Shown: positions 7,871 through 16,990, counted from the first letter of the stretch. The stretch is 64,000 nt of DNA from Streptomyces spinosus (GCF_020400655.1 NZ_JAINRC010000013.1:186001-250000), one strand, 5' to 3'. The notes: generated from the letters alone by a model not told the origin. A program made the numbers and translations.

Positions 7871-9058
7871 ATGTCGCAGCGTTCCGATGCGGCGAGTGAC
7901 CGCGTCAGCTACACGGCGAGCCCGCCGCCGGATCCCGCGAGCGCATTCACGGTCACGCTCTGGGCCCGGCTCCGCGTGGACCGCGACGACTTCTCCACGA
8001 TGGTGCGGCTGCACTCGGCATCCGGCGGGTCCACCACGGTCAACGTGGCGGGCGGCAGCAACGGGACCACCCCAGTGGTGGTGAGCCCGGGCAACACGAG
8101 CGGCATCGTCGGTACCGACTCCCTCGCGGTCGACACGTGGCGGATGATCGCCGTCACCGTGTCCGGGACCGGCGCCACCGGCGGCAAGATCTACACCCGG
8201 AGCATCGGCGGCACCACGAACATCGTCACCGGCCAGGTAAGCGGGGGCAGCACACCCGACGGCATCACCCTGTTCGGGCGCAGCCCTGGCGACGCAGGCG
8301 AGTGGTTCAACGGGGGTCTCGCCTACGTGCGGGTGTGGTCGGCGGTCCTGTCGCAGGCCGAGATCGAAGCCGAGTGGGCGTCGCCGACGATCGTCCGCAC
8401 CTCCGGGGTGTGGGCGAACTGGCCACTGCTCACCAACATCAACGACGTGTCCGGGAACGGGCGGAACCTCACCGCCGGAACCACCGCACTCACCACCGAG
8501 GACGACCCGCCGCTCACCACGACCGTCACCGGATCGGCGACCGCCGCGCTCGGCGGACTCACCGCTGCGGCATCCGGCACGCCGACGGTGCGCGCCACCG
8601 CGGCCGGGCAGATGGGCGGGCTCACCGCGACGGCGAGCGGCACGCGCAAGGTCACCGGCACAGCCGGGGCCAGCCTCGGTGCGCTCACCGGGACCGCCAT
8701 CGCGCGCCGCACCGTCATCAGCTCCGCTACCGCCCAACTCGGCGGCCTCACGGGGACCGCGTCAGCACCGTCCCACGTGGCCGGGTCGGGCGCCGGCGCG
8801 CTCGGCGGGCTCACCGGGACCGCGCACGGCCGCGTCCCCGGCGCCCCCGAACAGGGCTCCTGGTACGGGCTCATCGACATCCTCCGCGAGGGCGCACAGC
8901 TCGCCCGGGAGGAACGGGAACGGGACCCCGTGGCCTGCCTCGACTGCGGCGAACCACTCCGCTCCGGTCCACGCGGCGAACGCTACTGCCCGTTCGACGG
9001 ATCGATCTGGGGCGCCGGCGGACGCCGCATCGGCCACGTCAGCACGGCCCGAGTCTGA
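7871..9058 (+). CDS. LamG-domain virion display protein with repeats and a Cys tail
   Basis: A 395-residue protein with three parts. Residues ~15-180 look like a LamG/concanavalin-type jellyroll (FTVTLWARLRVD, LAVDTWRMIAVTVSG, GGLAYVRVWSAVLSQAEIE), a fold that often binds sugars. Residues ~215-325 contain about five degenerate repeats of roughly 20 residues built on the core LGGLTATASG. The last 70 residues hold a helix and an incomplete zinc-knuckle pattern (CLDCGEP...RYCPFDG). A strong SD (GAGAGGAGGTGA) precedes the ATG. Its place between capsid and connector genes suggests a head-surface or neck appendage that could bind a host or mycelial glycan. Confidence 0.65.
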   Translation: MSQRSDAASDRVSYTASPPPDPASAFTVTLWARLRVDRDDFSTMVRLHSASGGSTTVNVAGGSNGTTPVVVSPGNTSGIVGTDSLAVDTWRMIAVTVSGTGATGGKIYTRSIGGTTNIVTGQVSGGSTPDGITLFGRSPGDAGEWFNGGLAYVRVWSAVLSQAEIEAEWASPTIVRTSGVWANWPLLTNINDVSGNGRNLTAGTTALTTEDDPPLTTTVTGSATAALGGLTAAASGTPTVRATAAGQMGGLTATASGTRKVTGTAGASLGALTGTAIARRTVISSATAQLGGLTGTASAPSHVAGSGAGALGGLTGTAHGRVPGAPEQGSWYGLIDILREGAQLAREERERDPVACLDCGEPLRSGPRGERYCPFDGSIWGAGGRRIGHVSTARV

Positions 9059-9072
9059 AAGGAGGTGACGAG

Positions 9073-10128
9073 ATGACGACACCCTGGTACGCGACCCGCG
9101 AGGAGATCAAAGCGGAGTTGGACGTGAAGGAGACGGCCCGCTCCAACGCCCGGATCGACCGCGCGCTCGCTGACGCCACAGAGTCCGTACACGGGCTGCT
9201 GCACCGCGTCTTCTACCCGACCGTGGCGACGCGCTACTTCGACTGGCCGGACTCCCAGTACCGGCCGTCGTGGCGGCTGTGGCTCGACAACTCCGAGCTG
9301 ATCTCTCTCACCTCCGTCACCAGCGGCGGCGTGAGCATCGACCTGGCGGACGTTCTGCTGGAGCCGAACCGGTCCGGCCCGCCGTACACGCGGCTGGAGC
9401 TGAACATCGGCACGTCGGCGGCGTGGGGTGGCGGCAGCACCCACCAGCGCGACATCACCATCACCGGCCTCTGGGGCTACCGCAACGACGAAACCAGCGT
9501 CGGCGCCACGGTGGAGGCCCTGGACGCCAGCGAGACCAGCATCGACGTGGACGCCACCACCTCCGCCGCGGTCGGCGTCGGCTCCCTGCTGCGGATCGAC
9601 TCGGAGCGGGTCATCGTCACCGGCCGGACGCAACTCGACACCGGGCAGACTCTCGGCGGCACCGGCCTCACCAACATCAACAACAGCGTGACCGTCACCG
9701 TCCAGTCCGGCACGGCATTCGCGGCCGGCGAGACCATCCTCATCGATGGCGAACGCATGCGAGTCGACGACATCGCAGGCAACACCCTCATCGTCACCCG
9801 CGCCTGGGACGGCTCCACGATCGCCGCCCACGCGGCCGGCGCCACCATCTACGCCCCCCGCACCCTGACCGTGGAACGCGGCGCGCTCGGCACCACCGCG
9901 GCCACCCATGCGCTCGGCGCCGCCGTCAGCCTGTGGGTGCCGCCGGGCCCCGTCCGACAACTCACCATCGCAGAGGCGCTCACCGACCTGCTCCAGGGCC
10001 GGTCCGGGTACGCCCGCACGGCGGGCTCTGGGGAGAACGAGCGGGAGACGTCTGGGCGTGGGCTCGCCGACCTGCGCACCCGCGTGTACGCGAGCCACGG
10101 GCGCAAGGCCCGGATGCGGAGCGTGTGA
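9073..10128 (+). CDS. Head-tail connector (gp6-like), enlarged
   Basis: The N-terminal ~100 residues (MTTPWYATREEIKAELDV, SVHGLLHRVFYP) and C-terminal segment (PPGPVRQLTIAEALTDLLQGR...GLADLRTRVY) match the pattern of phage head-tail connector proteins that sit under the portal. Between them is a long beta-rich insertion (about residues 135-300) with repeated IDGERM/IDSERV-type strands. At 351 aa it is far longer than minimal ~100-aa connectors. The start is the ATG behind AAAGGAGGTGACG, an extremely strong SD. Connector identity is inferred from position and terminal motifs. Confidence 0.7.
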   Translation: MTTPWYATREEIKAELDVKETARSNARIDRALADATESVHGLLHRVFYPTVATRYFDWPDSQYRPSWRLWLDNSELISLTSVTSGGVSIDLADVLLEPNRSGPPYTRLELNIGTSAAWGGGSTHQRDITITGLWGYRNDETSVGATVEALDASETSIDVDATTSAAVGVGSLLRIDSERVIVTGRTQLDTGQTLGGTGLTNINNSVTVTVQSGTAFAAGETILIDGERMRVDDIAGNTLIVTRAWDGSTIAAHAAGATIYAPRTLTVERGALGTTAATHALGAAVSLWVPPGPVRQLTIAEALTDLLQGRSGYARTAGSGENERETSGRGLADLRTRVYASHGRKARMRSV

Positions 10129-10130
10129 CC

Positions 10131-10505
10131 ATGCTCCTCGACGTCTCCACCAACGCCCGCGGCCCCATCTTCGACGGCCGCGCCCAAGCCCTCGCCAACG
10201 CCTACGTCGACCGCTACGAACGCCAGCTCGCCGAGGACGGCCTCAGCATCCTCAAGCGGGAGATGCGCGCCGTCTTCCGGAACCCGACCGGCTACTACGA
10301 GTCCCGCTGCGTCGTGGTCGACGGCCACAAGATCTGGGACAGCCGGGTCGTGTACGGGCCGTGGCTGGCCGGCGTCGGCTCCCGGAACTTCCCGGTGACG
10401 AGGTTCAAGGGCTACGACCACTGGATCAAGACTCGGCACCAGCTCAACGAGCGTAAGCGCGGCATCGGTGAGCGGCTGCTCCGCCGGTACACGGGACGGA
10501 TGTGA
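10131..10505 (+). CDS. Neck/head-closure type protein
   Basis: A 124-residue, basic protein beginning MLLDVSTNARGPIFDGRAQ, two bases after the previous stop. It contains YYESRCVVVDGHKIWDSRVVYGPWL-like strands (split here for length: YYESRCVVVDG and KIWDSRVVYGPWL) typical of small beta-barrel neck proteins. Its place between connector and tail terminator fits a head-closure or HK97 gp10-type role. No enzymatic motif is visible. The end overlaps the next gene by four bases. Confidence 0.6.
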   Translation: MLLDVSTNARGPIFDGRAQALANAYVDRYERQLAEDGLSILKREMRAVFRNPTGYYESRCVVVDGHKIWDSRVVYGPWLAGVGSRNFPVTRFKGYDHWIKTRHQLNERKRGIGERLLRRYTGRM

Positions 10506-10969
10506 TCGCCGTGGCTCTGGATCTCACCACGTACCGGGCGCACGCCCTGTCCCACGCCCAGGCGCTGGGGCTGTTTGAGCGGGTCGTTGGGCACGAGCCC
10601 GTCTCCGCACCGGACTCGGGGCTGACCTACGCGCTGTGGGTGAAGGGCGTGCGTCCGATCCCGGCCCGGTCCGGGCTGGACTCGGCGTCGGCGCGGCTGG
10701 AGCTGAACGGGCGCGTGTTCCTCCCAGCGGACACGGAGCCGCAGGACGACGTGGACGTGGCCGTCACGACCGCTGTGGACGGCCTCATGGGCGCCTACAG
10801 CGGCGACTTCGAACTGGGCGGCACCATCGCCAACGTCGACCTCCTCGGCGCCCACGGGCCCGGCCTCGGCGCCGACTTCGGCTACGCCCGCTTCGACAAC
10901 ACAACCTTCCGGGTGGCCACTCTCACCATCCCGCTGATCGTGAACGACGTATGGAATGAGGTGGCATAG
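10502..10969 (+). CDS. Tail terminator/tail completion protein (putative)
   Basis: A 155-residue protein. The GTG at 10502 overlaps the upstream stop (GTGA); a second GTG at 10511 is an alternative start. It precedes the tail-tube gene directly, the usual place for the tail terminator that caps the tube at the connector. Size and alpha/beta composition agree, and segments such as TYALWVKGVRPIPARSGLDS resemble actinophage tail-completion proteins. No motif is decisive, so the call is positional. Confidence 0.6.
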   Translation: MIAVALDLTTYRAHALSHAQALGLFERVVGHEPVSAPDSGLTYALWVKGVRPIPARSGLDSASARLELNGRVFLPADTEPQDDVDVAVTTAVDGLMGAYSGDFELGGTIANVDLLGAHGPGLGADFGYARFDNTTFRVATLTIPLIVNDVWNEVA

Positions 10970-11722
10970 GTGGCCAAGTCCTCGGGCCTCGGCGACAACC
11001 TGTACATCGCGGGCTACGACGCCTCGGGCGACATCCAGGCCCTCGGCACCATCGGCGGCGGCCCCGCCCTGCTGAACATGACCAGCATCCGGTCATCGGC
11101 GTACGAGCGGCAGGGCGGCATCCGCTCGGGCCAGATCGAATACACCGCCTTCTTCAACAGCGTCGCCGTCACCGGTGCCACGCACGAGAAGCTGTCCGCG
11201 CTGCCCCGCACGGACGTCATCATGACGTACTGCCGCGGCACCACCCTCGGCGACCCCGCCGCGTCCCTCGTCGGCAAGCAAGTCAACTACGACCCCACCC
11301 GCGGCGACGACGGCATGCTCACCTTCGCCGTCTCCGCGCAGTCCAACGGCTACGGCATCGAGTGGGGCCGGCAGCTCACGGCCGGGCTGCGGACGGACAC
11401 GGCGGCGACGAACGGCACGAGCATCGACACCGCGGCGGCGGCGAGCTTCGGTGGTCAGGCGTACCTGCACGTGACCGCGTTCACCGGCACCGACGTCACG
11501 ATCAAGATCCAGGACAGCGCGGACAACAGCACCTTCGCGGACGTGGCCGCGTTTGCGTTCACCCAGGTGACCGCGGCGCCGGCTTCGGAGCGGATCGCGC
11601 TGGGGAACACGGCGACGCTGCGCCGCTACCTCCGCGTCTCAACCACGACGACGGGCGGGTTCTCGTCGGTGACGTTCTCCGTCAACGTGATCAAGAACGA
11701 GGTCGCCAATGTCAGCTTCTAA
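10970..11722 (+). CDS. Major tail tube protein A with extra C-terminal domain
   Basis: The start GTG follows the upstream stop without a gap. The N-terminal ~140 residues (MAKSSGLGDNLYIAGYDASG...EYTAFFN) resemble a phage tail tube protein, the subunit that polymerises around the tape measure. Residues ~145-250 form an additional beta-sandwich-like domain (YLHVTAFTGTDVTIKIQDSA, LRRYLRVSTTTTGGF) of a kind displayed on the outside of actinophage tails. It shares its opening MAK.SGLG and overall layout with the gene at 12174, so the two are probably paralogues with division of labour. Total 250 aa. Confidence 0.75.
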   Translation: MAKSSGLGDNLYIAGYDASGDIQALGTIGGGPALLNMTSIRSSAYERQGGIRSGQIEYTAFFNSVAVTGATHEKLSALPRTDVIMTYCRGTTLGDPAASLVGKQVNYDPTRGDDGMLTFAVSAQSNGYGIEWGRQLTAGLRTDTAATNGTSIDTAAAASFGGQAYLHVTAFTGTDVTIKIQDSADNSTFADVAAFAFTQVTAAPASERIALGNTATLRRYLRVSTTTTGGFSSVTFSVNVIKNEVANVSF

Positions 11723-12167
11723 CGTCGTCCACCTCAACCGGATCGCGCCCCGCATGGACGCCGCCGCGTACAAGACCTACGCCGTCGTCTCCCCGATCGG
11801 CAGCCACTTCCGGCGCGGCACCTGCGCGGAAACCCACTGCCCGCACTACCTCAACGGCTGGCGGACCCGCATCGAGAACCTCACCCCCGACCTGCTGCAC
11901 ACCGCCACCCACTCGGGCCGGCAGTACACCGTGATGCAGGTCGCCGAGGGCGAGTCGTACCTCGTCTTCCCCGCCGGGCAGCCCTGCTTCCGCGCGGCCG
12001 AACACCGGGTGCGGCTGGACCGGGAGCCGCTCTACATCGTCCGCGACGGCGACCACCGCGGGAACCCGCGGGGGACCCGAGCGCGGCAGCACCTCAACCC
12101 GGCGAACTGGGTCGAGGACTTCTCCGAGCACCAGCAGAAGCTGGCCGACGAAATCAAGAAGGGGTGA
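11709..12167 (+). CDS. Conserved phage protein between two tail-tube genes
   Basis: A 152-residue protein whose ATG lies 14 bases inside the preceding gene. It has a small Cys/His set (GTCAETHCPHYLNGW), then a compact basic domain (RAAEHRVRLDREPLYIVRDG) and a helical end (FSEHQQKLADEIKKG). I have no family name for it. Its position between two related tail-tube genes and the Cys/His set suggest a structural accessory of the tail or a folding factor, but this is inference. Confidence 0.55.
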   Translation: MSASNVVHLNRIAPRMDAAAYKTYAVVSPIGSHFRRGTCAETHCPHYLNGWRTRIENLTPDLLHTATHSGRQYTVMQVAEGESYLVFPAGQPCFRAAEHRVRLDREPLYIVRDGDHRGNPRGTRARQHLNPANWVEDFSEHQQKLADEIKKG

Positions 12168-12173
12168 TTGGCT

Positions 12174-12581
12174 ATGGCCAAGGCTTCCGGGCTGGGACAG
12201 AGCGTCCTCTCTGTGGACGACGCGTCGGGTACCGCCCGCGCGATCAAGAACGACATCACCAACTGGCAGATGTCCACGCCGCGCGGCGTGCAGGACATCA
12301 CCGGCGTCGACAAGTCCGCGAACGAGCGGCTGCTGCTGCTCGCCGACGGCTCCGTCACGCTGAACGGCGTCTTCAACGCCGCCGCCAACCAGAGCCACGA
12401 CGTGTTCAAGACCGTCCCCAGCACCTCCGTGCAGCGCACGGTCACGCAGACCGTGAACGGCGTCACCCTCGCCATGGAGATGATCGCCACCGACTACCAG
12501 CTCACCCGCTCCGACAGCGGTGAACTCACCTTCTCCGTGCCGCTGTCCCTTGCGGATGGCAACGTACCGACCTGGGCTTAG
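12174..12581 (+). CDS. Tail tube protein B (short paralogue)
   Basis: A 135-residue protein from the ATG at 12174, with GAAGGGG about ten bases upstream; an in-frame TTG at 12168 is possible. It opens MAKASGLGQSVLSVDDASG and continues with a TVNGVTLAMEMIATDYQLTR segment typical of tail tube subunits. It resembles the N-terminal domain of the protein encoded at 10970 but lacks the extra C-terminal domain. It is followed by the tail chaperone genes, the place where the principal tube gene normally sits, so this may be the main subunit. Confidence 0.75.
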   Translation: MAKASGLGQSVLSVDDASGTARAIKNDITNWQMSTPRGVQDITGVDKSANERLLLLADGSVTLNGVFNAAANQSHDVFKTVPSTSVQRTVTQTVNGVTLAMEMIATDYQLTRSDSGELTFSVPLSLADGNVPTWA

Positions 12582-12592
12582 GAGCGCAGCGC

Positions 12593-13000
12593 ATGGGATT
12601 CAAGGTCAAGCCCAAGACGTACACGGTCCGCTTCGAGGAGGGCCACGAGTTCCACGGGGTCGAGGCGCGCCTGTCCGGCATGTCCTACGGCGAGTGGGAG
12701 CAGGTCACCGGCCTCGACGGCGGCGACGGCGAGACAAACGGCGCCGACTCCGTGCGCCGCTTCGTGGACCACCTCATCTCCTGGAACCTCGAAGACGAAC
12801 GCGACCAGCCGCTGCCGACCACGCTCGACGCGGTCAAGGCCCTCGACCACAACCTGGTCGCCGCGCTGAACAACGCCTGGATCAACACGCTGGTCGGGGT
12901 CCACGATGCCGACCCTTTGCCCGAGACCTCCACCTCTGGCGAACCGTCCCAGGTGGCGTCCATCCCGATGGAAGCACTGTCGGAGAGCCTGGCGAGCTGA
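12593..13000 (+). CDS. Tail assembly chaperone, short form (gpG-like)
   Basis: A 135-residue protein located between tube and tape-measure genes, where siphoviruses encode chaperones that coat the tape measure during tail assembly. It begins MGFKVKPKTYTVRFEEGHEF and is mixed alpha/beta. A -1 frame stays open past its stop, and a canonical slippery heptamer sits in the correct phase at codons 108-109, so this is the short product of a frameshifting pair. Confidence 0.8.
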   Translation: MGFKVKPKTYTVRFEEGHEFHGVEARLSGMSYGEWEQVTGLDGGDGETNGADSVRRFVDHLISWNLEDERDQPLPTTLDAVKALDHNLVAALNNAWINTLVGVHDADPLPETSTSGEPSQVASIPMEALSESLAS

Positions 13001-13152
13001 CCAGAGCCCGGTACCTCCTCGGCCTGCTGGAGAGGTTCCCGGGCTACACCCTGTCCTCCCTCCTCGCGGAGGACACCGAACTCATGCGCCTCGTAGCCAT
13101 CGAGCAACTGGGCGGCGCCCGCGACCAAGGAGAGGGGGTGGACGATGTCTGA
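12593..13152 (+). CDS. Tail assembly chaperone, -1 frameshift product (gpGT-like)
   Basis: Predicted fusion made by a -1 ribosomal shift at 12913-12919. It carries 109 residues of the short form followed by 77 residues from the -1 frame, 186 aa in total. The extension contains TRARYLLGLLERFPGYTLSS and LMRLVAIEQLGGARDQGEG, resembling the T part of tail chaperone pairs. The -1 frame has no plausible independent start with SD near the junction. The extension ends overlapping the tape-measure start by eight bases. Frameshifting at this locus is a conserved siphovirus feature; here the site is seen directly but its use is inferred. Confidence 0.75.
12913..12919 (+). promoter_or_regulatory. -1 ribosomal slippery site CCCTTTG
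   Basis: The heptamer fits X_XXY_YYZ with zero-frame codons CCT (Pro108) and TTG (Leu109), exactly as required. After slipping, the tRNAs re-pair on CCC and TTT and translation continues with GCC in the -1 frame, which is open to 13152. Confidence 0.8.
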
Positions 13153-16100
13153 CGACGTAACGATCACAGTCCGGGTCAACAACCAGACCGCGGCCGGGTT
13201 CCGGGACATCAACGGGAACCTGCGCACGCTCGACGGCCGGTTCGCTGCCTCGGCGAACCAGATGCAGCGCAACGGCTCCGCGATGTCGAACGCCCTGGTC
13301 GACATCAAGGCGTCGCTCCTCTCCCTCGCGCCGGCCGCGGTGCCGGTGGCTGCGTCGCTCGTGCCGATCGCTGTACAGGCGGGCGCGGCTGGTCTGGCGG
13401 TTGGGGCGTTCGGTCTGGCCGTTAAGGGCCAGATGGGGGCGATGAAGGCCGCCAACGACGCACAGTCGAAGTACTCCGCGGCGGTGGCCAAGCACGGGGC
13501 GGCGTCCAAGGAGGCCGCGCAGGCTGAGGGCGAGTACCTGGCCCAGGTCGAGAGCCTGGACCCGGCGACGCGGAAGGCCGCCGCAGGGTTTTCGGTGCTG
13601 ACGGGCCAGTTCCAGAGCTGGTCGAAGTCACTGGCTGGGGACACCATGCCGGTGGTCACGAAGGGCCTGGCTGTCGCCGGTGCGCTCCTGCCGAAGCTGA
13701 CCCCGATGGTGAAGGGCGCGTCGACGGAGCTGGACCGGCTGATGACCGTGGCTGGTGGCGCGGTCAACACCAGCGCGTTCGATGCTCTGTCGAAGAAGGT
13801 GGCCGACTTCGCCAACTCGTCGCTGAAGTCGGCGACGGACGGCGCGATCCACTTCATTCGGGTCATGTCCGAGGGCAACGCGTCGGGCCCGCTGACCGAG
13901 TTCATGGCCTACGCCAAGGCGCAAGGCCCGGCCGTGAAGGAGCTGCTCGGGAACCTGGTGCAGGCCCTTGGGAACATCGCGCAGGGCGCGGCGGACGCCG
14001 GGCCGGGCCTGCTCACGATCGTCAACGCGTTCGCGAAGCTGGTCGCTTCGGTCCCTCCGGAGCTGATCGGCAACCTGATGCAGGTCTACGCCGCCTTCAA
14101 GCTGATCAAGCTCGCGGGCGCGGGGATCGCCGCGGTGGGTGGCGGCTTCACCACACTCGCTGCGAAGATCACCGCGCTTCAGGCGGCGTCGGCCGCTGCC
14201 GGCGGCGGCATCGCCGGGCTGAAGGCGGCGTTCCTGTCACTGGGGACCGCCGCGAAAGCCGGCGTGGTCGTGGCCGGTATCGCCGCGGTGGCGCTGGTCC
14301 TGACGAAGCTCTCGGAGATCGGGAAGAAAGCACCGCCGGACGTCGACCGGATGACGACGTCCCTGAGCAATTTGGGCCGGACGGGCAAGGTGTCCGGGGA
14401 GGCGCTCCGCTCGTACGGCAAGGATTTGGGCGGCCTGTCCGATGCGCTGCGCACCCTGAGCAGGCCCAGCAACCTCGACAAGACGCAGCAGTTCCTCACC
14501 AGCCTGGTCGGCATGGACTCCACGCCGGTGAAGGAGGCCAAGGAGAACCTCGACGCCGTCGACAAGGCGCTCGCGAACATGGTCCGCGGCGGCAAGGCGG
14601 ACTTGGCGAAGACTGCGTTCCAGGACATTGCGAAGGCGATGGAGAAGCAGGGCCTCAGCTCGAAGGAGCTGAAGTCCAAGCTGGACGATTACAAGAGCGC
14701 GTTGGCTGACCAGGCCCTTGAGTCGAAGCTGACCGCCGAGTCGATGGGCCTGTTCGGAACGGCGGCGCAGGCGGCGGCGACGAAGCTCGATCAGCAGAAG
14801 GCCAGCGCGGACGGGTTGCGGGGCGCGATCCAAGCCCTGAACGACGTCCAGCGCACCGGGCTCGGCGGCATGATCGGTTTCGAGGCGGCCATCGACAACG
14901 CCGCGAAGGCGGCGAAGGACAATCACGGCGCGCTGAGCATGACGAACGGCGTCCTCAACCTCAACAGCGAGAAGGCCAGGAACGCCGCGTCCGCGCTTCA
15001 GGATCTCGCGGACAAGACCGACAGCGCGGCGTCCAGCGCGCGGGAGTCGGGGTCGTCGTGGGAGACGGTCAACGGGATCTACTCCCGCGGCCGATCCCAG
15101 TTGATCAAGAACGCTGAGGCGATGGGCCTGAATCGCGACCAGGCCCGGCAGCTCGCGGATCAGATCCTGAAGATCCCGAACAAGACCGCGCGCGTCAAGA
15201 TGAACACCGAGGACGCGAAGGCCGGACTGGACGCCTTCAACGCCGCGGTGAAGCGGACGCCGGGCGCGAAGTCCGTGACGCTGAAGACGCTCAGCAAGAG
15301 CGCCGAGGACGTCCTGGAGTCCTTCGGGTACAAGGTCAAGCGCCTCCCCAACGGCAGCGTCAGGGTGACCGCGGCGACCGGCGGCGCGCTCGCCGGGATC
15401 CGGAACGTGGCCGGCGCGATCGCTGCGCTCCACTCCAAGAGCGTCACGATCACCACCAACCACGTCAACCGCTTCACCTCGGTGCAGGGCGGCGTGAAGG
15501 TCGCCAAACGCGACTACGCCTCGGGTGGCCTCGTCAAGGGCTACGCCGACGGCGGCGACGTCCAGAGCTTCCCGGACGGCGGCTACGTCCAGGGCCCCGG
15601 CTCCGGCACCAGCGACAGCATCCTCGCGTTCATGGGCTCGGGCGCGGTCGCCGCCGTGTCGAACACCGAGTACGTGGTGAAGTCGTCCGCCGTCAAGAAG
15701 TACGGCGTGCGCATGCTCGACGCCATCAACGACGGCCGGTTCAAGGTGGACGGATACGCGCGCGGCGGGCATCTCACCAAGGCCCAGCAGCGAGCGCAGC
15801 AGCGCGCCAAGGAGCAGGCGAAGGCCGAAGCCGAGGCCCGCAGCTCGGCGCGCGGGGACTTGACGATCTCGCACTTCGGGTGGATGGCGGGCTACCGCCG
15901 CTCCGAGATCGGCAACGCCCTCGGCAAGCCCGACAGCCTCGGCTCGCTGGTGTCGGCGCTGAACCAGTGGCGCTCGATCATTATGAAGGCCACCCACGGC
16001 AGCACCGAGTCCCGGCTGCTCAAGCAGCTCGACTCGGCTGGCCGGTCGCTGCTGAAGTGGGAGAAGCAGCTCACCAGCGTCACGAAGTCGCTGGAAGGCG

Positions 16101-16990
16101 CCAAGTCCAAGCTCAGCGACCTCAAGTCGGCGTCCGCTCAGCTTGCCGCGTCGGTGAAGGGTAACCTCCTCAGCAGCACGAACATCACCCGCGGCGCCGG
16201 ACCGGACAGCACGGTCACGCTGGGCTCCATCCAGTCCGGGATGCGCACCAGCAAGGACAAGGTCACCGCGTTCGCAACCGCATTGAAGCAGCTCCGCGCG
16301 CGCGGCTTCAGCAAGTCGATCATTCAGCAGGTTGCTGAAGCTGGCATCGACGGTGGCGGCCTGGAGACCGCGAGCGCGCTACTCCAGGCGTCGGCGTCCG
16401 AGATCAAGACGATCAACAAGAACCAAGCCGACATCGAGAAGGCCGCCAGCAGCGCGGGCAAGACCACTGCGGACGCCGTGTACGACAAGGCGATCAAGGC
16501 GCAGGAGCGGTACGTCAAGCAACTGGAGGGCCAGCAGAAGAAGCTCCAGACCTCGATGGACAAACTCGGCCAGAAGATCGAGAAGGCCATCGAAGCCGCG
16601 TTCGGTAAGAGCGGCAAGGGCGGGAAGAAGGCCGCAGGCGGCATCGTCGGCGCCGCAGCCTCCGGCGGCCTCCGCTCCGGGCTGACCCTCGTCGGCGAAC
16701 AGGGCCCCGAATTGGCCGAACTGCCCATGGGCTCCCGCGTCTGGTCCAACCCGGACACCCGCCGCAAGCTCGGCGCCGGCCAGGCGCCGTGGGCCTCGAT
16801 GCTCACCGCACCCCGCCGCGCACCCGCCGCGGCAGGCGCCGCGCCGGCGGCCGGCGACGGGCAGCCGATCGTCATCCACGTCCGCATCGCCGACAAGGAC
16901 TTCGGTGAGCTGTGGGTCGACACCGGCCGCCGCGCGGTGAAAACGCGCGGATCCATCGAAGCGACGCTCCGGCCGCCGCGCGGCCGGTAA
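13145..16990 (+). CDS. Tape measure protein
   Basis: A 1281-residue protein, the longest in the prophage, that sets tail length and is ejected during infection. Signs are the size, the helical Ala/Lys-rich repeats, a hydrophobic segment near residues 50-95 and another near 310-390 (including VVVAGIAAVALVLTKL), and the C-terminal TMP signature (GLRSGLTLVGEQGPELAELP). Gly-rich segments near 790-820 (YASGGLVKGYADGGDV) are common in actinophage tape measures. No lysozyme or peptidase motif was recognised. The ATG overlaps the end of the frameshifted chaperone frame. Confidence 0.93.
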   Translation: MSDDVTITVRVNNQTAAGFRDINGNLRTLDGRFAASANQMQRNGSAMSNALVDIKASLLSLAPAAVPVAASLVPIAVQAGAAGLAVGAFGLAVKGQMGAMKAANDAQSKYSAAVAKHGAASKEAAQAEGEYLAQVESLDPATRKAAAGFSVLTGQFQSWSKSLAGDTMPVVTKGLAVAGALLPKLTPMVKGASTELDRLMTVAGGAVNTSAFDALSKKVADFANSSLKSATDGAIHFIRVMSEGNASGPLTEFMAYAKAQGPAVKELLGNLVQALGNIAQGAADAGPGLLTIVNAFAKLVASVPPELIGNLMQVYAAFKLIKLAGAGIAAVGGGFTTLAAKITALQAASAAAGGGIAGLKAAFLSLGTAAKAGVVVAGIAAVALVLTKLSEIGKKAPPDVDRMTTSLSNLGRTGKVSGEALRSYGKDLGGLSDALRTLSRPSNLDKTQQFLTSLVGMDSTPVKEAKENLDAVDKALANMVRGGKADLAKTAFQDIAKAMEKQGLSSKELKSKLDDYKSALADQALESKLTAESMGLFGTAAQAAATKLDQQKASADGLRGAIQALNDVQRTGLGGMIGFEAAIDNAAKAAKDNHGALSMTNGVLNLNSEKARNAASALQDLADKTDSAASSARESGSSWETVNGIYSRGRSQLIKNAEAMGLNRDQARQLADQILKIPNKTARVKMNTEDAKAGLDAFNAAVKRTPGAKSVTLKTLSKSAEDVLESFGYKVKRLPNGSVRVTAATGGALAGIRNVAGAIAALHSKSVTITTNHVNRFTSVQGGVKVAKRDYASGGLVKGYADGGDVQSFPDGGYVQGPGSGTSDSILAFMGSGAVAAVSNTEYVVKSSAVKKYGVRMLDAINDGRFKVDGYARGGHLTKAQQRAQQRAKEQAKAEAEARSSARGDLTISHFGWMAGYRRSEIGNALGKPDSLGSLVSALNQWRSIIMKATHGSTESRLLKQLDSAGRSLLKWEKQLTSVTKSLEGAKSKLSDLKSASAQLAASVKGNLLSSTNITRGAGPDSTVTLGSIQSGMRTSKDKVTAFATALKQLRARGFSKSIIQQVAEAGIDGGGLETASALLQASASEIKTINKNQADIEKAASSAGKTTADAVYDKAIKAQERYVKQLEGQQKKLQTSMDKLGQKIEKAIEAAFGKSGKGGKKAAGGIVGAAASGGLRSGLTLVGEQGPELAELPMGSRVWSNPDTRRKLGAGQAPWASMLTAPRRAPAAAGAAPAAGDGQPIVIHVRIADKDFGELWVDTGRRAVKTRGSIEATLRPPRGR

